This document shows positions 36,322 through 45,566 of a DNA stretch of 59,501 nucleotides, one piece after another (position 1 is the stretch's first letter; each line of letters begins with the position of its first letter). The translations under genes and the position numbers were made by a program. The notes under the pieces were generated by a model. It saw only the letters and a program-made list of their open reading frames with translations. It did not search any database and was not told the origin of the DNA. Origin of the DNA: Ignavibacteriales bacterium (lineage in GTDB: Bacteria > Bacteroidota > Ignavibacteria > UBA10030); assembly GCA_016192345.1 (NCBI GenBank), contig JACPUH010000036.1:1-59501 (forward strand), read 5' to 3'.

Positions 36322-37397
36322 CCATGACTTCGATGCGTGCACTCCTTCTGCCCCTGTCATACTTGTTTGGTGTCGGAGTTGCCCTGCGGAACAGGTTCTT
36401 TGATATCGGCCTTCTGCCGACGGAGCATGTCGATGTTCCTGTGATCTCCGTGGGAAACATTTCTGCGGGGGGGGTGGGGAAAACGCCGTTTGTGGAATTC
36501 CTCGCGCGATGGTTCATGCAGCAAGGAAAGAAAGTCGCCATCGTCAGCCGGGGATACAAAAGGCGGGGCAACGGGACTCTTGTGGTCAGCAATGGATTGG
36601 TACAATGTGCCGAAGCCGCGCTGGCCGGCGATGAACCGGCTCAACTTGCCGCGAAGCTTAAAGGAACTGTCGTCATTGTCGATGAGCGACGCGCCCGCGG
36701 GGCGAACCTTGCACGGAATCGGTTTAAGGTGGATGTCATCCTCCTGGATGACGGATTTCAGCACCGCTCCTTGAAGCGCGACCTTGATCTTGTCCTCCTC
36801 CCGGTCGATGAGGTCAAAAAAAAGCACCGGCTCCTGCCGGCCGGGAATTACCGGGAGTCGACCGGCGCTCTTCGCCGATGCGACGGGGTGGTGTTGACCC
36901 GCTGTGAAAGCAAGGAACATTTTGAACAAGGCCTTGCCACCGTGAAGACGTTCACCGACAAACCGGTGATCGGCACGGCAACCCGTGTGAGCGCGGTGCG
37001 GCGCGCTCAATCACACTTCAGCGTCGATCTGAACGGGTTGAAGGGAAAAAAGATCGTGGCGTTTTCGGGAATCGGGGATCCCGTTTCCTTTAAACGAACG
37101 CTTCATTCTCTGAAATGGGAAGTGGTAAGGTTTCTTCCCTACCCGGACCATCATCGTTATTCCGACAGCGATGTGGAGACCATCAAAAAAGCTTTAAAAC
37201 AGGCGGAAGGGGAGTATCTTGTGACAACGGAGAAGGATGTATACCGGTTGAGCGATGCCGGAGGGGCGGCACGCGAGTTGATAAACCATGCTTCGTTGTT
37301 CTTTGTGGAGATTGAACAGGCTGTTCTTGTCGGTGAAGAGCTGTTGGAGGGATGGCTGAAGAGGTTTTTGAACCGGCATGCTTCATCTTTAATTTGA
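36318..37397 (+). CDS. lpxK: tetraacyldisaccharide 4'-kinase
   Basis: A 359-residue P-loop kinase phosphorylating the 4' position of the lipid A precursor at the inner membrane. Seen: an N-terminal amphipathic/hydrophobic segment (LLPLSYLFGVGVALRNRFFD), VISVGNISAGGVGKTPFVEFLA with the Walker A, VAIVSRGYKRRG, and LLDDGFQHRSLKRDLDLVLL. Length is standard. It overlaps lpxB by 4 nt (ATGA), so the two are translated together. Confidence 0.95.
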   Translation: MTMTSMRALLLPLSYLFGVGVALRNRFFDIGLLPTEHVDVPVISVGNISAGGVGKTPFVEFLARWFMQQGKKVAIVSRGYKRRGNGTLVVSNGLVQCAEAALAGDEPAQLAAKLKGTVVIVDERRARGANLARNRFKVDVILLDDGFQHRSLKRDLDLVLLPVDEVKKKHRLLPAGNYRESTGALRRCDGVVLTRCESKEHFEQGLATVKTFTDKPVIGTATRVSAVRRAQSHFSVDLNGLKGKKIVAFSGIGDPVSFKRTLHSLKWEVVRFLPYPDHHRYSDSDVETIKKALKQAEGEYLVTTEKDVYRLSDAGGAARELINHASLFFVEIEQAVLVGEELLEGWLKRFLNRHASSLI

Positions 37398-37413
37398 ACT
37401 CAAATTGATTACT

Positions 37414-38106
37414 GTGCGTATTGCCATTTTCGATAATCACCGCCCCAAGTCTGTTTTCGAAAACTATCTTCGCTGGATGCATAGTGTGGAGCCTTCCGTG
37501 GAGTGCGTCAAACTCTCCTACCATCTCGCCAATGGCGCGGAGGTGGGGCAGTGTGACGGATTGATCCTGACCGGCGGAGGGGATGTGCATCCGAGGTTTT
37601 ATGGGATGGAAGAGCGTCTTCCTGAAACGGAGGAAGTGAATGAGAAGCGGGATGAATTTGAGTTTGAAGTCATCGACCGGGCGGTCGAGGCAGGGCTCCC
37701 CATGATGGGGATCTGCCGAGGTATGCAGGTGATGAATGTTTATTTGGGAGGTACGCTTGTGGTCGATCTGCCGAGTGCGGGATTTCTTGACCACTCGCAA
37801 AGCAATGGACAGGAGAACCGCCACGCCGCGGGAGTTCAACAGTCCTCCCTGCTTTTTGATGTAACAAGGGCAAAATCGCTCACAATCAATTCACTCCATC
37901 ATCAGGCTGTTCACACTCTGGGAAGAGGGCTCATGGCCTCCGCTCTCTCCCCCGACGGGGTGGTCGAAGCCGCGGAGTGGATCATGAAGGACCGGATGCC
38001 TTTTCTCTTGCTCGTCCAGTGGCATCCTGAACGGATGAAGGACGAGCAGAACCCGGCGGTCAGGAACATCGCCGAACGGTTCGTTCAGGCCGTACAACAA
38101 GTATAA
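37414..38106 (+). CDS. class I glutamine amidotransferase-like hydrolase (peptidase C26)
   Basis: A 230-residue gamma-glutamyl-gamma-aminobutyrate hydrolase-type (PuuD-like) protein. The nucleophile elbow is seen as [15 protein letters not shown], the oxyanion-type loop [14 protein letters not shown], and the catalytic His/Glu in LLVQWHPER. These enzymes hydrolyse gamma-glutamyl amides. The start is uncertain: GTG at 37414 or TTG at 37405, neither with a clear ribosome binding site. It lies 16 bp after lpxK and 52 bp before ppdK; its substrate is not evident from context. Confidence 0.87.
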   Translation: MRIAIFDNHRPKSVFENYLRWMHSVEPSVECVKLSYHLANGAEVGQCDGLILTGGGDVHPRFYGMEERLPETEEVNEKRDEFEFEVIDRAVEAGLPMMGICRGMQVMNVYLGGTLVVDLPSAGFLDHSQSNGQENRHAAGVQQSSLLFDVTRAKSLTINSLHHQAVHTLGRGLMASALSPDGVVEAAEWIMKDRMPFLLLVQWHPERMKDEQNPAVRNIAERFVQAVQQV

Positions 38107-38158
38107 TACAGCAACAGATCCAATCAACATCGAACAGACCAGGAAACGGAGTCACATT

Positions 38159-40957
38159 ATGGCAAAGAATGCAAAATACGTGTACTTCTTCGGTGGGAAA
38201 CGGGCGGAAGGGGCCGCTGAAATGAAAGGGTTGCTCGGCGGAAAGGGAGCCAACCTTGCAGAGATGGTCAACATCGGACTGCCGGTCCCGCCGGGGTTCA
38301 CAATCTCGACGGAAGTATGCACCTACTATTACGACCATAAGCAGAGTTACCCGAAGTCGCTGGAAAAGGAAGTCCGGACTGCCATGGGAAAGGTGGAGAA
38401 GCAGATGGGGATGAAGTTCGGTGACCCTTCCAATCCGCTGTTAGTCTCCGTCCGTTCCGGAGCGCGTGCCTCGATGCCGGGGATGATGGACACGATCCTC
38501 AATCTTGGTCTGAACGATGCGACCGTGAAGGGACTCATCAAGAAAACGAACAACCCGCGGTTCGTGTACGATTCGTACCGCCGGTTCGTGCAGATGTACG
38601 GCGATGTCGTGCTCGGACTGAAGCCGGTCCACAAGGACGAGATCGATCCGTTTGAAGTCATTATTGAGCAGAAGAAAAAGGAACGCGGCGTTCATCTCGA
38701 TACCGAACTGAATGCCGAAGACCTGGCCGACCTGGCGGTGCGGTTCAAGGCTGCCGTGAAGGAAAAAACGGGACATGATTTTCCGGAAGACCCGATGAAG
38801 CAGTTATGGGGAGCCGTCGGGGCAGTCTTTGGATCGTGGATGAACGACCGTGCGATTGCCTACCGAAAGATGTATGACATCCCGGCATCATGGGGAACCG
38901 CCGTTAACGTGCAGACGATGGTCTTCGGCAACATGGGTGAAGACTCCGGAACCGGCGTGGCGTTTACGCGCGACCCCGCAACCGGCGAAAATGTGTTCTA
39001 CGGCGAATACCTGATGAACGCGCAGGGCGAAGACGTGGTTGCCGGTACACGCACCCCTCTCCCGATTGCACGGCTCGCGGAACAGGACCCGAAAATTTAC
39101 GGCCAACTCGATAAGATCCGGAAAACGCTCGAACGGCACTACCGGGATGTGATGGACGTCGAGTTTACGATCCAGCAGGGAACGCTCTTTATGCTCCAGT
39201 GCAGGGTCGGAAAACGGACCGCCTTCGCGGCGATCAAGATTGCGGTCGATATGGTCCAGGAACGTTTGATCACCGACCGGGAGGCGCTCATGCGTATCGA
39301 GCCGGACCAACTTAACCAGTTGCTGCGCCCGATCTTTGACCTCAAACAAAAAGCTGAAGCCGTGCAGGCCGGACACCTGCTTGCCAAGGGCCTGAATGCC
39401 GGTCCCGGCGCGGCCACCGGACGCATCGTGTTTAACGCACCAGATGCCGAGGAATGGGCCAAACGGGGCGAGCATGTTATCCTGACCCGGATTGAGACCT
39501 CGCCCGAGGACATCAAGGGCATGGATGCTTCCGAGGGGATCCTGACAGCGCGCGGAGGCATGACCTCACACGCGGCCCTCGTCGCACGCCAGATGGGAAA
39601 GGTCTGCGTCGCCGGATGCAGCCAGCTTGAAATTGATTACTCGACCCACACCATGACCGTCAAGGGACGGGTGGTGAAGGAGGGTGACTGGCTTTCCATC
39701 GATGGGACAACGGGCGAAGTTCTGCTCGGCAAGGTTCAAACAAAGCCGTCGGAGGTGCTCCAGGTATTGGTCGATAAGACTCTCGATCCGAAGGTCGCCC
39801 CCGTGTACCAGACATTCGCGAAGGTGATGCAATGGGCGGACAAGTACCGCACGCTGAAGATCCGGACGAACGCGGATCAACCGGACCAGTCGGTGAACGC
39901 CGTCGCATTCGGTGCCCAGGGGATCGGGCTGTGCCGTACCGAACACATGTTCTTCGGGGAAGGGAAGATCGGCCCGATGCGTGAGATGATCCTTGCCGAT
40001 ACCGTTGAGCAGCGGAAGGTCGCCCTTGCAAAGCTTCTGCCTCTGCAACGGAACGACTTTGCAGGGATTTTCGAGGCGATGAACGGCCGGCCTGTGACGA
40101 TTCGAACCATCGATCCGCCACTGCATGAGTTTCTCCCTCACGAAGAAGGACCCCAGCGCGAACTCGCCCGACAGATGGGGATCTCGTACGAGAAGCTGAA
40201 ACAGCGGGTCGAGTCCTTGCACGAATTCAACCCGATGCTCGGTTTCCGAGGCTGCCGTCTCGGCATCATCTACCCCGAGATCACGGAGATGCAATCCCGC
40301 GCCATTTTCGAAGCCGCGGCCGATGTCAAGCAACGCGGCATCGCTGTTGAGCCGGAGGTTATGATTCCCCTGGTCGGAAACATCAAAGAACTGGAGCACC
40401 AGTCGGCCATCGTTCACAACGTGGCCAAAGCGGTGATGAAGGAAAAAGGGGTGAAGTTCCCCTACCTCGTCGGCACAATGATCGAAGTGCCGCGGGGGGC
40501 CGTCACGGCGGACGAGATCGCGAAGGTCGCGGAGTTCTTCAGCTTCGGGACGAACGACCTGACGCAGACGACGCTCGGTGTGAGCCGGGACGATGCCGGG
40601 CGTTTCCTGATCCCGTACGTCGAGATGGAGCTGTATGCCAAGGATCCGTTCGAGGCGTTGGATCGGGATGGCGTTGGTGTGCTGATGAAGATGGCGGTCG
40701 AGAAAGGACGCAGCACGAATCCGAAGATCAAGCTGGGCATCTGCGGCGAGCATGGCGGCGATCCGTCGAGCATCGAGTTCTGTCATCTCATCGGATTGAA
40801 CTACGTCAGTTGCTCCCCGTTCCGGGTCCCGATTGCCCGGTTGGCGGCAGCCCGCGCTGCTCTATCGCACGCCAAGCCGGTTGCCAAGGGGAAACCCGCG
40901 GCTCGCAAGCCGGCGAAGAAGAAAGGGGCCCGGCGCAAGAGCTCCGGGAAGCGGTAA
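38159..40957 (+). CDS. ppdK: pyruvate phosphate dikinase with basic C-terminal tail
   Basis: A 932-residue PPDK interconverting pyruvate + ATP + Pi and PEP + AMP + PPi. Domains: ATP-grasp nucleotide-binding ([22 protein letters not shown]), swivelling phosphohistidine domain with H471 ([16 protein letters not shown]), and the PEP/pyruvate barrel with C862 in CGEHGGDP. The core ends where PPDKs normally stop ([16 protein letters not shown]); after that about 28 residues rich in Lys, Arg, Ala and Pro follow (from about 905), which the family does not usually have. It has the AAAC-GGAG ribosome binding site region and probably its own unit. The enzyme suits pyrophosphate-dependent glycolysis or gluconeogenesis. 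Confidence 0.96.
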   Translation: MAKNAKYVYFFGGKRAEGAAEMKGLLGGKGANLAEMVNIGLPVPPGFTISTEVCTYYYDHKQSYPKSLEKEVRTAMGKVEKQMGMKFGDPSNPLLVSVRSGARASMPGMMDTILNLGLNDATVKGLIKKTNNPRFVYDSYRRFVQMYGDVVLGLKPVHKDEIDPFEVIIEQKKKERGVHLDTELNAEDLADLAVRFKAAVKEKTGHDFPEDPMKQLWGAVGAVFGSWMNDRAIAYRKMYDIPASWGTAVNVQTMVFGNMGEDSGTGVAFTRDPATGENVFYGEYLMNAQGEDVVAGTRTPLPIARLAEQDPKIYGQLDKIRKTLERHYRDVMDVEFTIQQGTLFMLQCRVGKRTAFAAIKIAVDMVQERLITDREALMRIEPDQLNQLLRPIFDLKQKAEAVQAGHLLAKGLNAGPGAATGRIVFNAPDAEEWAKRGEHVILTRIETSPEDIKGMDASEGILTARGGMTSHAALVARQMGKVCVAGCSQLEIDYSTHTMTVKGRVVKEGDWLSIDGTTGEVLLGKVQTKPSEVLQVLVDKTLDPKVAPVYQTFAKVMQWADKYRTLKIRTNADQPDQSVNAVAFGAQGIGLCRTEHMFFGEGKIGPMREMILADTVEQRKVALAKLLPLQRNDFAGIFEAMNGRPVTIRTIDPPLHEFLPHEEGPQRELARQMGISYEKLKQRVESLHEFNPMLGFRGCRLGIIYPEITEMQSRAIFEAAADVKQRGIAVEPEVMIPLVGNIKELEHQSAIVHNVAKAVMKEKGVKFPYLVGTMIEVPRGAVTADEIAKVAEFFSFGTNDLTQTTLGVSRDDAGRFLIPYVEMELYAKDPFEALDRDGVGVLMKMAVEKGRSTNPKIKLGICGEHGGDPSSIEFCHLIGLNYVSCSPFRVPIARLAAARAALSHAKPVAKGKPAARKPAKKKGARRKSSGKR

Positions 40958-40998
40958 GTCAACGTTTGTATCCTCTCATTACGTACAGGTGAAAGAGC

Positions 40999-42036
40999 AT
41001 GAAGCTCTCTGATTTCAAGTATCCTTTGCCGAGAAACCTTATTGCCAAACATCCCGTGAAGCCGCGGGACCGTTCGCGGATGATGGTGATGAACCGCGAA
41101 GACGAATCGATTGAGGACCATAAGTTTACGGATATCCTCAATTATTTTCAGAAGGGCGATTGCCTCGTGGTGAACGAGACGAAAGTCTTCCAGGCGCGGC
41201 TCTTCGGCAAGAAGGAAAAAACGAACGCAAAGATCGAGGTCTTCCTTCTGCGGGAGCTGAACGCCGAGGAGAATATATGGGACGTAATCGTCGATCCGGC
41301 CCGCAAGGTCCGGATCGGCAATAAGATTTTCTTCGATAATGGGAAGCTCTGGTGCGAAGTCATTGATAACACGACTTCGCGCGGCCGGACGGTCCGGTTC
41401 AACCATAAAGGTGATTTTTTCAAGATCATCGAACGGATTGGGATGACCCCCCTTCCGCATTATATCAAGCGCGACCCGACGGACAAGGATAAGGAGAGTT
41501 ACCAGACCGTCTATGCGCGTGTGCTGGGGGCGGTTGCTGCACCCACTGCCGGGCTACACTTCACCCGGCAGCTTCTGAAGAAGATCCAGGCAAAGGGAGT
41601 GAGGGTGGTTCCGGTGCTCCTGCACGTCGGCTTGGGAACGTTCCGCACCGTCGAGGTGGAGGACCTGACCAAGCACAAGATGGATTCGGAATACTATGAG
41701 ATCACGCCCGAAGCAACGAACATCATCAACAAGACCATCGATGCACGAAGGAACGTGTTCGTCGTCGGCACCAGCACGTGCCGGGCGCTGGAGTCGAGCG
41801 TGACGTCGGACGGGCATCTGAAGCCGTCGAAGGGTTGGACCGATAAGTTCATCTTCCCTCCGTACGATTTCAAGATCGCGGACCGGCTTATCACAAACTT
41901 CCATCTGCCGGAATCGACGTTGTTGATGCTCGCCAGTGCGTTCTCCGGTCATGACTTCCTGATGCGGGCCTACAAGAAGGCGATCAAGGAAGGCTATCGG
42001 TTCTACAGTTATGGCGATGCCATGTTGATGCTTTGA
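40999..42036 (+). CDS. queA: tRNA preQ1(34) S-adenosylmethionine ribosyltransferase-isomerase
   Basis: A 345-residue QueA, which moves the ribosyl of SAM onto preQ1-modified tRNA to make epoxyqueuosine. Diagnostic: [51 protein letters not shown] and [16 protein letters not shown], and near the end [21 protein letters not shown]. Length is standard. The ribosome binding site is GTGAAAGAG. It is followed by a strong palindrome (42048-42097). Confidence 0.96.
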   Translation: MKLSDFKYPLPRNLIAKHPVKPRDRSRMMVMNREDESIEDHKFTDILNYFQKGDCLVVNETKVFQARLFGKKEKTNAKIEVFLLRELNAEENIWDVIVDPARKVRIGNKIFFDNGKLWCEVIDNTTSRGRTVRFNHKGDFFKIIERIGMTPLPHYIKRDPTDKDKESYQTVYARVLGAVAAPTAGLHFTRQLLKKIQAKGVRVVPVLLHVGLGTFRTVEVEDLTKHKMDSEYYEITPEATNIINKTIDARRNVFVVGTSTCRALESSVTSDGHLKPSKGWTDKFIFPPYDFKIADRLITNFHLPESTLLMLASAFSGHDFLMRAYKKAIKEGYRFYSYGDAMLML

Positions 42037-42047
42037 GCGTGTACGTC

Positions 42048-42097
42048 AGACCTGACAGGTTTTTTCAGGGGATTTCCCCGCCAAACCTGTCAGGTCT
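42048..42097 (+). terminator. queA terminator-like hairpin, 15-bp perfect stem
   Basis: Arms agacctgacaggttt (42048-42062) and aaacctgtcaggtct (42083-42097) pair perfectly around a 20-nt loop and are followed by TTT. The stem lies 12 bp after the queA stop. The acctgacaggt core is a palindrome that I recall as common between genes in many genomes, so it may be a mobile repeat reused as terminator. Confidence 0.75.
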
Positions 42098-42121
42098 TTT
42101 CATTGAGAGGATCATCCCGCC

Positions 42122-42841
42122 ATGCCGCGTGTCCGTCCCAAGGTAATTGCGATCATCCCCGCCGCGGGTTCGGGAACCCGTTTGGGGGGGCAGGTCCGCA
42201 AGCAGTTCCTTCCGCTGAAGGACAAGCCGATCATTGTGCACACCTTGCGGCAGTTTGAGCACTGTCCCGACATCGATGAAATCGCGATTGCGGTGCCGGA
42301 GTCCGCGATCGTGGAGATGGAATCGCTGATCAGCCGCTACCGGCTGCACAAGGTGAGCAAGGTGGTTCTCGGAGGGGAGAAGCGCCAGGATTCCGTTGCC
42401 AATGCTCTGCGGAAACTGGTTTTGAAGGACTCGGATCTTGTGCTGGTACATGACGGGGTACGGCCGTTCGTCGAAACGAAACGCATCTCGGGTTTGATCA
42501 AAGCCTGCAAGGAACACGAAGCCGCTGTGCTGGCGGTTCAACCGAAGGACACGGTGCGACGATCCGCGGGGGGGGGATTTTTCGACCAGACCTTGGACCG
42601 GAATGCCCTCTGGTTGATCCAGACGCCGCAGGCGTTCTCCGCGGGGCTGCTGGTCAAAGCGTTCGGGAGAGCGAAGAAGGATCGATTCTATTCGACCGAT
42701 GAAGCGGCGTTGGTGGAGAGGCTCGGTGTGAAGGTGAAGATCGTCGAAGGATCGTACGACAACATCAAGATCACGACCCAGGAGGACCTTGAACTCGGGA
42801 AACTTATTCTCGAACGATGGAAAAGCAAAGGGCTGATTTAG
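42122..42841 (+). CDS. ispD: 2-C-methyl-D-erythritol 4-phosphate cytidylyltransferase
   Basis: A 239-residue IspD, the MEP-pathway step that joins CTP and methylerythritol phosphate. Seen: VIAIIPAAGSGTRLGG with the CTP-binding loop, KQFLPLKDKPIIVHTLRQFE, VLVHDGVRPFV, and STDEAALVERLG. Length is standard and IspF is not fused. The MEP pathway supplies the prenyl chains that the reductases at the right end of the window may saturate. It lies after the queA terminator and before an independent promoter for plsY. Confidence 0.95.
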   Translation: MPRVRPKVIAIIPAAGSGTRLGGQVRKQFLPLKDKPIIVHTLRQFEHCPDIDEIAIAVPESAIVEMESLISRYRLHKVSKVVLGGEKRQDSVANALRKLVLKDSDLVLVHDGVRPFVETKRISGLIKACKEHEAAVLAVQPKDTVRRSAGGGFFDQTLDRNALWLIQTPQAFSAGLLVKAFGRAKKDRFYSTDEAALVERLGVKVKIVEGSYDNIKITTQEDLELGKLILERWKSKGLI

Positions 42842-42875
42842 AGCAAAATCTCTCGTTCTGCCCTTAGAAAAGCAT

Positions 42876-42904
42876 TTGCTTTTTGTTCCTGAATGCACTA
42901 ATAT
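42876..42904 (+). promoter_or_regulatory. putative plsY promoter
   Basis: TTGCTT (42876-42881), a 17-bp spacer and TAATAT (42899-42904). The plsY ATG follows 42 bp later with an AAGGAG ribosome binding site (42934-42939). Confidence 0.5.
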
Positions 42905-42946
42905 ACTGCACATTTTTCGAAGGGAAATACTGGAAGGAGTTATCGG

Positions 42947-43624
42947 ATGATCAATCTCGCAATCGTCATACTTCTGAGCTATATCGTTGGGTCCATCCCG
43001 ACCAGCATCATGCTCTCCAAGTGGATTCATGGATTTGATATCCGGACCAAAGGGAGTGGCAATGCAGGTGGGACCAACGTTTTCAGGGTGCTCGGATGGA
43101 AGTATGGCATTCTCGTGACATTGGTCGATATGGGCAAGGCGGTGCTGGCAACGACGGTGATCGCCCGGCTCTTCTGGGATCCGACCCTCCCGTTCTATAA
43201 CAAGACCCCCTTCGATGATTTTACCATCATCCAAATGATTTGTGGTGGAGCGGCGATCGTAGGGCATATCTGGACGATGTTTGCAGGGTTCCGGGGCGGA
43301 AAAGGGATTGCTGCCGGCGCCGGCATGTTGATCGGTATTGCTCCTACGGAGTTTGCGATTTCAGCAGCCGTGTTCCTCATTGTTTCCTTCATGTGGAAAT
43401 ATGTCTCCCTCGGATCGATCGCCGGGGCCGTTGCCTTCCCCCTCTCACTGTTTGTGCGGCACGATATCATCGGCGACGAGATCCACAGCTATAAAACCCT
43501 GATCTACTTCAGCCTCAGTGTCGCTCTCCTGTTGATCTATTCCCATCGTGCGAACATCAAACGGTTGCTTTCGGGAACGGAGAGTCGTGTCTCACTTCCG
43601 CAGACCGAAGAGACCAATTCCTGA
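42947..43624 (+). CDS. plsY: glycerol-3-phosphate acyltransferase PlsY
   Basis: A 225-residue, multi-helix inner-membrane enzyme acylating glycerol 3-phosphate from acyl-phosphate. The three PlsY motifs are recognisable: GSGNAGGTNVFR (motif 1), GHIWTMFAGFRGGKGIAAG (motif 2) and YSHRANIKRLLSGTE (motif 3). About seven TM segments; length is slightly above the 200 usual. It is followed by gpsA, which makes its substrate, and then a divergent paralog. A hairpin at 43647-43673 separates it from gpsA. Confidence 0.93.
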   Translation: MINLAIVILLSYIVGSIPTSIMLSKWIHGFDIRTKGSGNAGGTNVFRVLGWKYGILVTLVDMGKAVLATTVIARLFWDPTLPFYNKTPFDDFTIIQMICGGAAIVGHIWTMFAGFRGGKGIAAGAGMLIGIAPTEFAISAAVFLIVSFMWKYVSLGSIAGAVAFPLSLFVRHDIIGDEIHSYKTLIYFSLSVALLLIYSHRANIKRLLSGTESRVSLPQTEETNS

Positions 43625-43646
43625 ACCATCAAGAAACGGAATGCTT

Positions 43647-43673
43647 CCCCGATGCAGGCCTGTGCCTGCGGGG
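43647..43673 (+). terminator. hairpin between plsY and gpsA
   Basis: ccccg-at-gcaggc (from 43647) pairs with gcctgcgggg (43664-43673) around a ctgt loop, followed by a partly T-rich stretch. It lies 23 bp after the plsY stop. Confidence 0.55.
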
Positions 43674-43748
43674 CGTTGTTATTCGCCGGAACGGTAACGT
43701 AAGACCTGTACGTCCATCAGCACAGTCCGGAGGTTCGACCGAGTTCTC

Positions 43749-44747
43749 ATGAATGTTACGGTGCTAGGGGCCGGAAGCTGGGGGACAACGCTTGCTCTCG
43801 TTCTCCTCGGAAACGGCCATGATGTCGTCCTCTGGACGTACAAATCCGAACAAGCCGCGCTGATGAACGAGAAGCGCGAGAACCCTTCATTTCTTCCGGG
43901 AATTCCTCTCCCCCCATCCCTCAGGATTGTCACCGATATCGAAGAATCATGCCGTAACCGGGATATGATCGTTGCGGCTGTTCCGTCTCAATACCTCCGT
44001 TCCGTCATTCGCCGTATCGCCCACCTCAACCTCGAAAACACCGTCATTTGCAACGTCGCAAAGGGAATTGAGAATGCAACCCTCATGACGATGTCCGAGG
44101 TGATGATCGATGTTCTCGAACATGAACGGAAAGAAAACCTTGCCATCCTCTCCGGCCCGAGCCATGCGGAGGAAGTTTCCAAGCAACTCCCGACCGCCAT
44201 TGTCGCCGCTTCCTATGCCGTGAAAACAGCGAAGCGCGTCCAGGATGCTTTTATGACCCACTACTTCCGGGTCTACGTCAATGAAGACATCCGTGGCGTG
44301 GAGTTGGGGGGAGCCCTGAAGAACGTCATTGCGGTTGCTGCCGGCATCAGCGATGGGGCCGGGTTCGGCGACAATACCAAGGCCGCCATTATGACTCGCG
44401 GGATTTACGAGATTACCAAGCTTGGCGTGAAATTGGGAGCCCAGCCGCGCACCTTCGCCGGCTTATCGGGAGTGGGGGATTTGATCGTCACCTGCATGAG
44501 CCGTCACAGCCGCAACCGGTACGTCGGCGAACAGGTGGGGAAAGGAAGAGCGTTGACAGAGGTTCTCAAGGAAATGGTGATGGTCGCAGAAGGGGTCGCC
44601 ACCGCCAAATCAGCCCGCGAGATCGAGAAGAAGTTCGGGATTGAACTCCCGATTATTACCGCGGTCCATAACGTTCTATTCGAAGGAATCGACCCGAATC
44701 GCACGATGAGAGAATTGATGATCCGCGATGCAAAAGGGGAGGGATAA
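43749..44747 (+). CDS. gpsA: NAD(P)H-dependent glycerol-3-phosphate dehydrogenase
   Basis: A 332-residue GpsA reducing dihydroxyacetone phosphate to sn-glycerol 3-phosphate. Seen: dinucleotide fold VTVLGAGSWGTTLA, FLPGIPLPPSL, GPSHAEEV, the catalytic Lys region GGALKNVIAVAAGISDGAGFGDNTKAA, and TCMSRHSRN. Length is standard. It sits between two plsY-type genes, giving a phospholipid-entry cluster. Confidence 0.96.
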   Translation: MNVTVLGAGSWGTTLALVLLGNGHDVVLWTYKSEQAALMNEKRENPSFLPGIPLPPSLRIVTDIEESCRNRDMIVAAVPSQYLRSVIRRIAHLNLENTVICNVAKGIENATLMTMSEVMIDVLEHERKENLAILSGPSHAEEVSKQLPTAIVAASYAVKTAKRVQDAFMTHYFRVYVNEDIRGVELGGALKNVIAVAAGISDGAGFGDNTKAAIMTRGIYEITKLGVKLGAQPRTFAGLSGVGDLIVTCMSRHSRNRYVGEQVGKGRALTEVLKEMVMVAEGVATAKSAREIEKKFGIELPIITAVHNVLFEGIDPNRTMRELMIRDAKGEG

Positions 44748-44836
44748 TTCCCTTCTTTAAGAAATTTCAATCCCCAGGACCTGCCAAAGTATCTTAAAGT
44801 CGTTGTAAAATCCCTTTCCACCCCCATTTGCTTACC

Positions 44837-44865
44837 TTGCTTCTCCCGCCCCTTTTTTGTATTTT
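44837..44865 (+). promoter_or_regulatory. putative promoter of plsY paralog
   Basis: TTGCTT (44837-44842), a 17-bp spacer and TATTTT (44860-44865), 41 bp before the GTG start. Same -35 hexamer and spacing as upstream of plsY and dnaG. Confidence 0.4.
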
Positions 44866-44906
44866 CATCCTGTAATTCTTGCACAATCGCATTTAATGCC
44901 GCCCCT

Positions 44907-45563
44907 GTGCTCACATTGATCGGTGTGTTCCTCGGTGGATACCTCATCGGGTCTGTTCCCTTTGCCTTTCTTCTTGTCAAGCAATCGAGCAAGATCGACA
45001 TTCGGCAGGCGGGAAGTGGAAATGTCGGCGGTTTCAATACTTTTCTTGTGACCCGTTCCAAAACCCTGGGTATCCTTGTCGGCGTTCTGGACGGCATGAA
45101 GGGGTTGAGCGCAGTCTTGCTGGCAGGCTACTTCGTGGGGCCTCTCTTGAGTATCCAGGCGTTCTCCCTTTTCGGGGCCATTGTCGGACATAATTATCCC
45201 CTTTGGCTCAAATTCAAAGGGGGGAGAGGACTTGCGACGGCAGCAGGCGGACTGTTCGTGTTTGGACTGAGTTACACGATTGTCTGGTGTACCGTTTGGG
45301 CGATTGCCAAACGGTTCGGGCGTGACATACTGACTTCGAACCTGATCGCAATTTTCATCACCCCGCTCATCCTTGCCATCCTTCCATGGGAGTGGGTGGC
45401 GGCGGTTCTCCCGGCACGAACCGATGATGCTCAGTTTCTGCTCGTCGCAATCCTTCTGAGCCTCGTGTTGCTTGCCCGCCACGATGATATCCTGCATGAT
45501 ATCTGGAAGGGGGCCGCCGGAGAAACGACGAATGACGATCACTCACTTGAGAAGAAGAGATAA
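44907..45563 (+). CDS. divergent PlsY-like membrane protein
   Basis: A 218-residue membrane protein homologous to PlsY but altered at the active-site motifs: motif 1 reads GSGNVGGFNTFL (no TN..R), motif 2 GHNYPLWLKFKGGRGLATA is well kept, and motif 3 (HRxNxxRL) is replaced by LARHDDILHD. It may use another acyl acceptor or donor, or regulate. The start is GTG at 44907; no ATG is available in frame nearby. It follows gpsA by 159 bp with its own possible promoter and precedes the protease gene by 3 bp. Confidence 0.8.
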   Translation: MLTLIGVFLGGYLIGSVPFAFLLVKQSSKIDIRQAGSGNVGGFNTFLVTRSKTLGILVGVLDGMKGLSAVLLAGYFVGPLLSIQAFSLFGAIVGHNYPLWLKFKGGRGLATAAGGLFVFGLSYTIVWCTVWAIAKRFGRDILTSNLIAIFITPLILAILPWEWVAAVLPARTDDAQFLLVAILLSLVLLARHDDILHDIWKGAAGETTNDDHSLEKKR

Positions 45564-45566
45564 GGC

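Noticed and set aside
39566..40786. A 406-codon antisense frame in ppdK
   Set aside because: Shadow of the PEP-binding barrel; no motif and no ribosome binding site.
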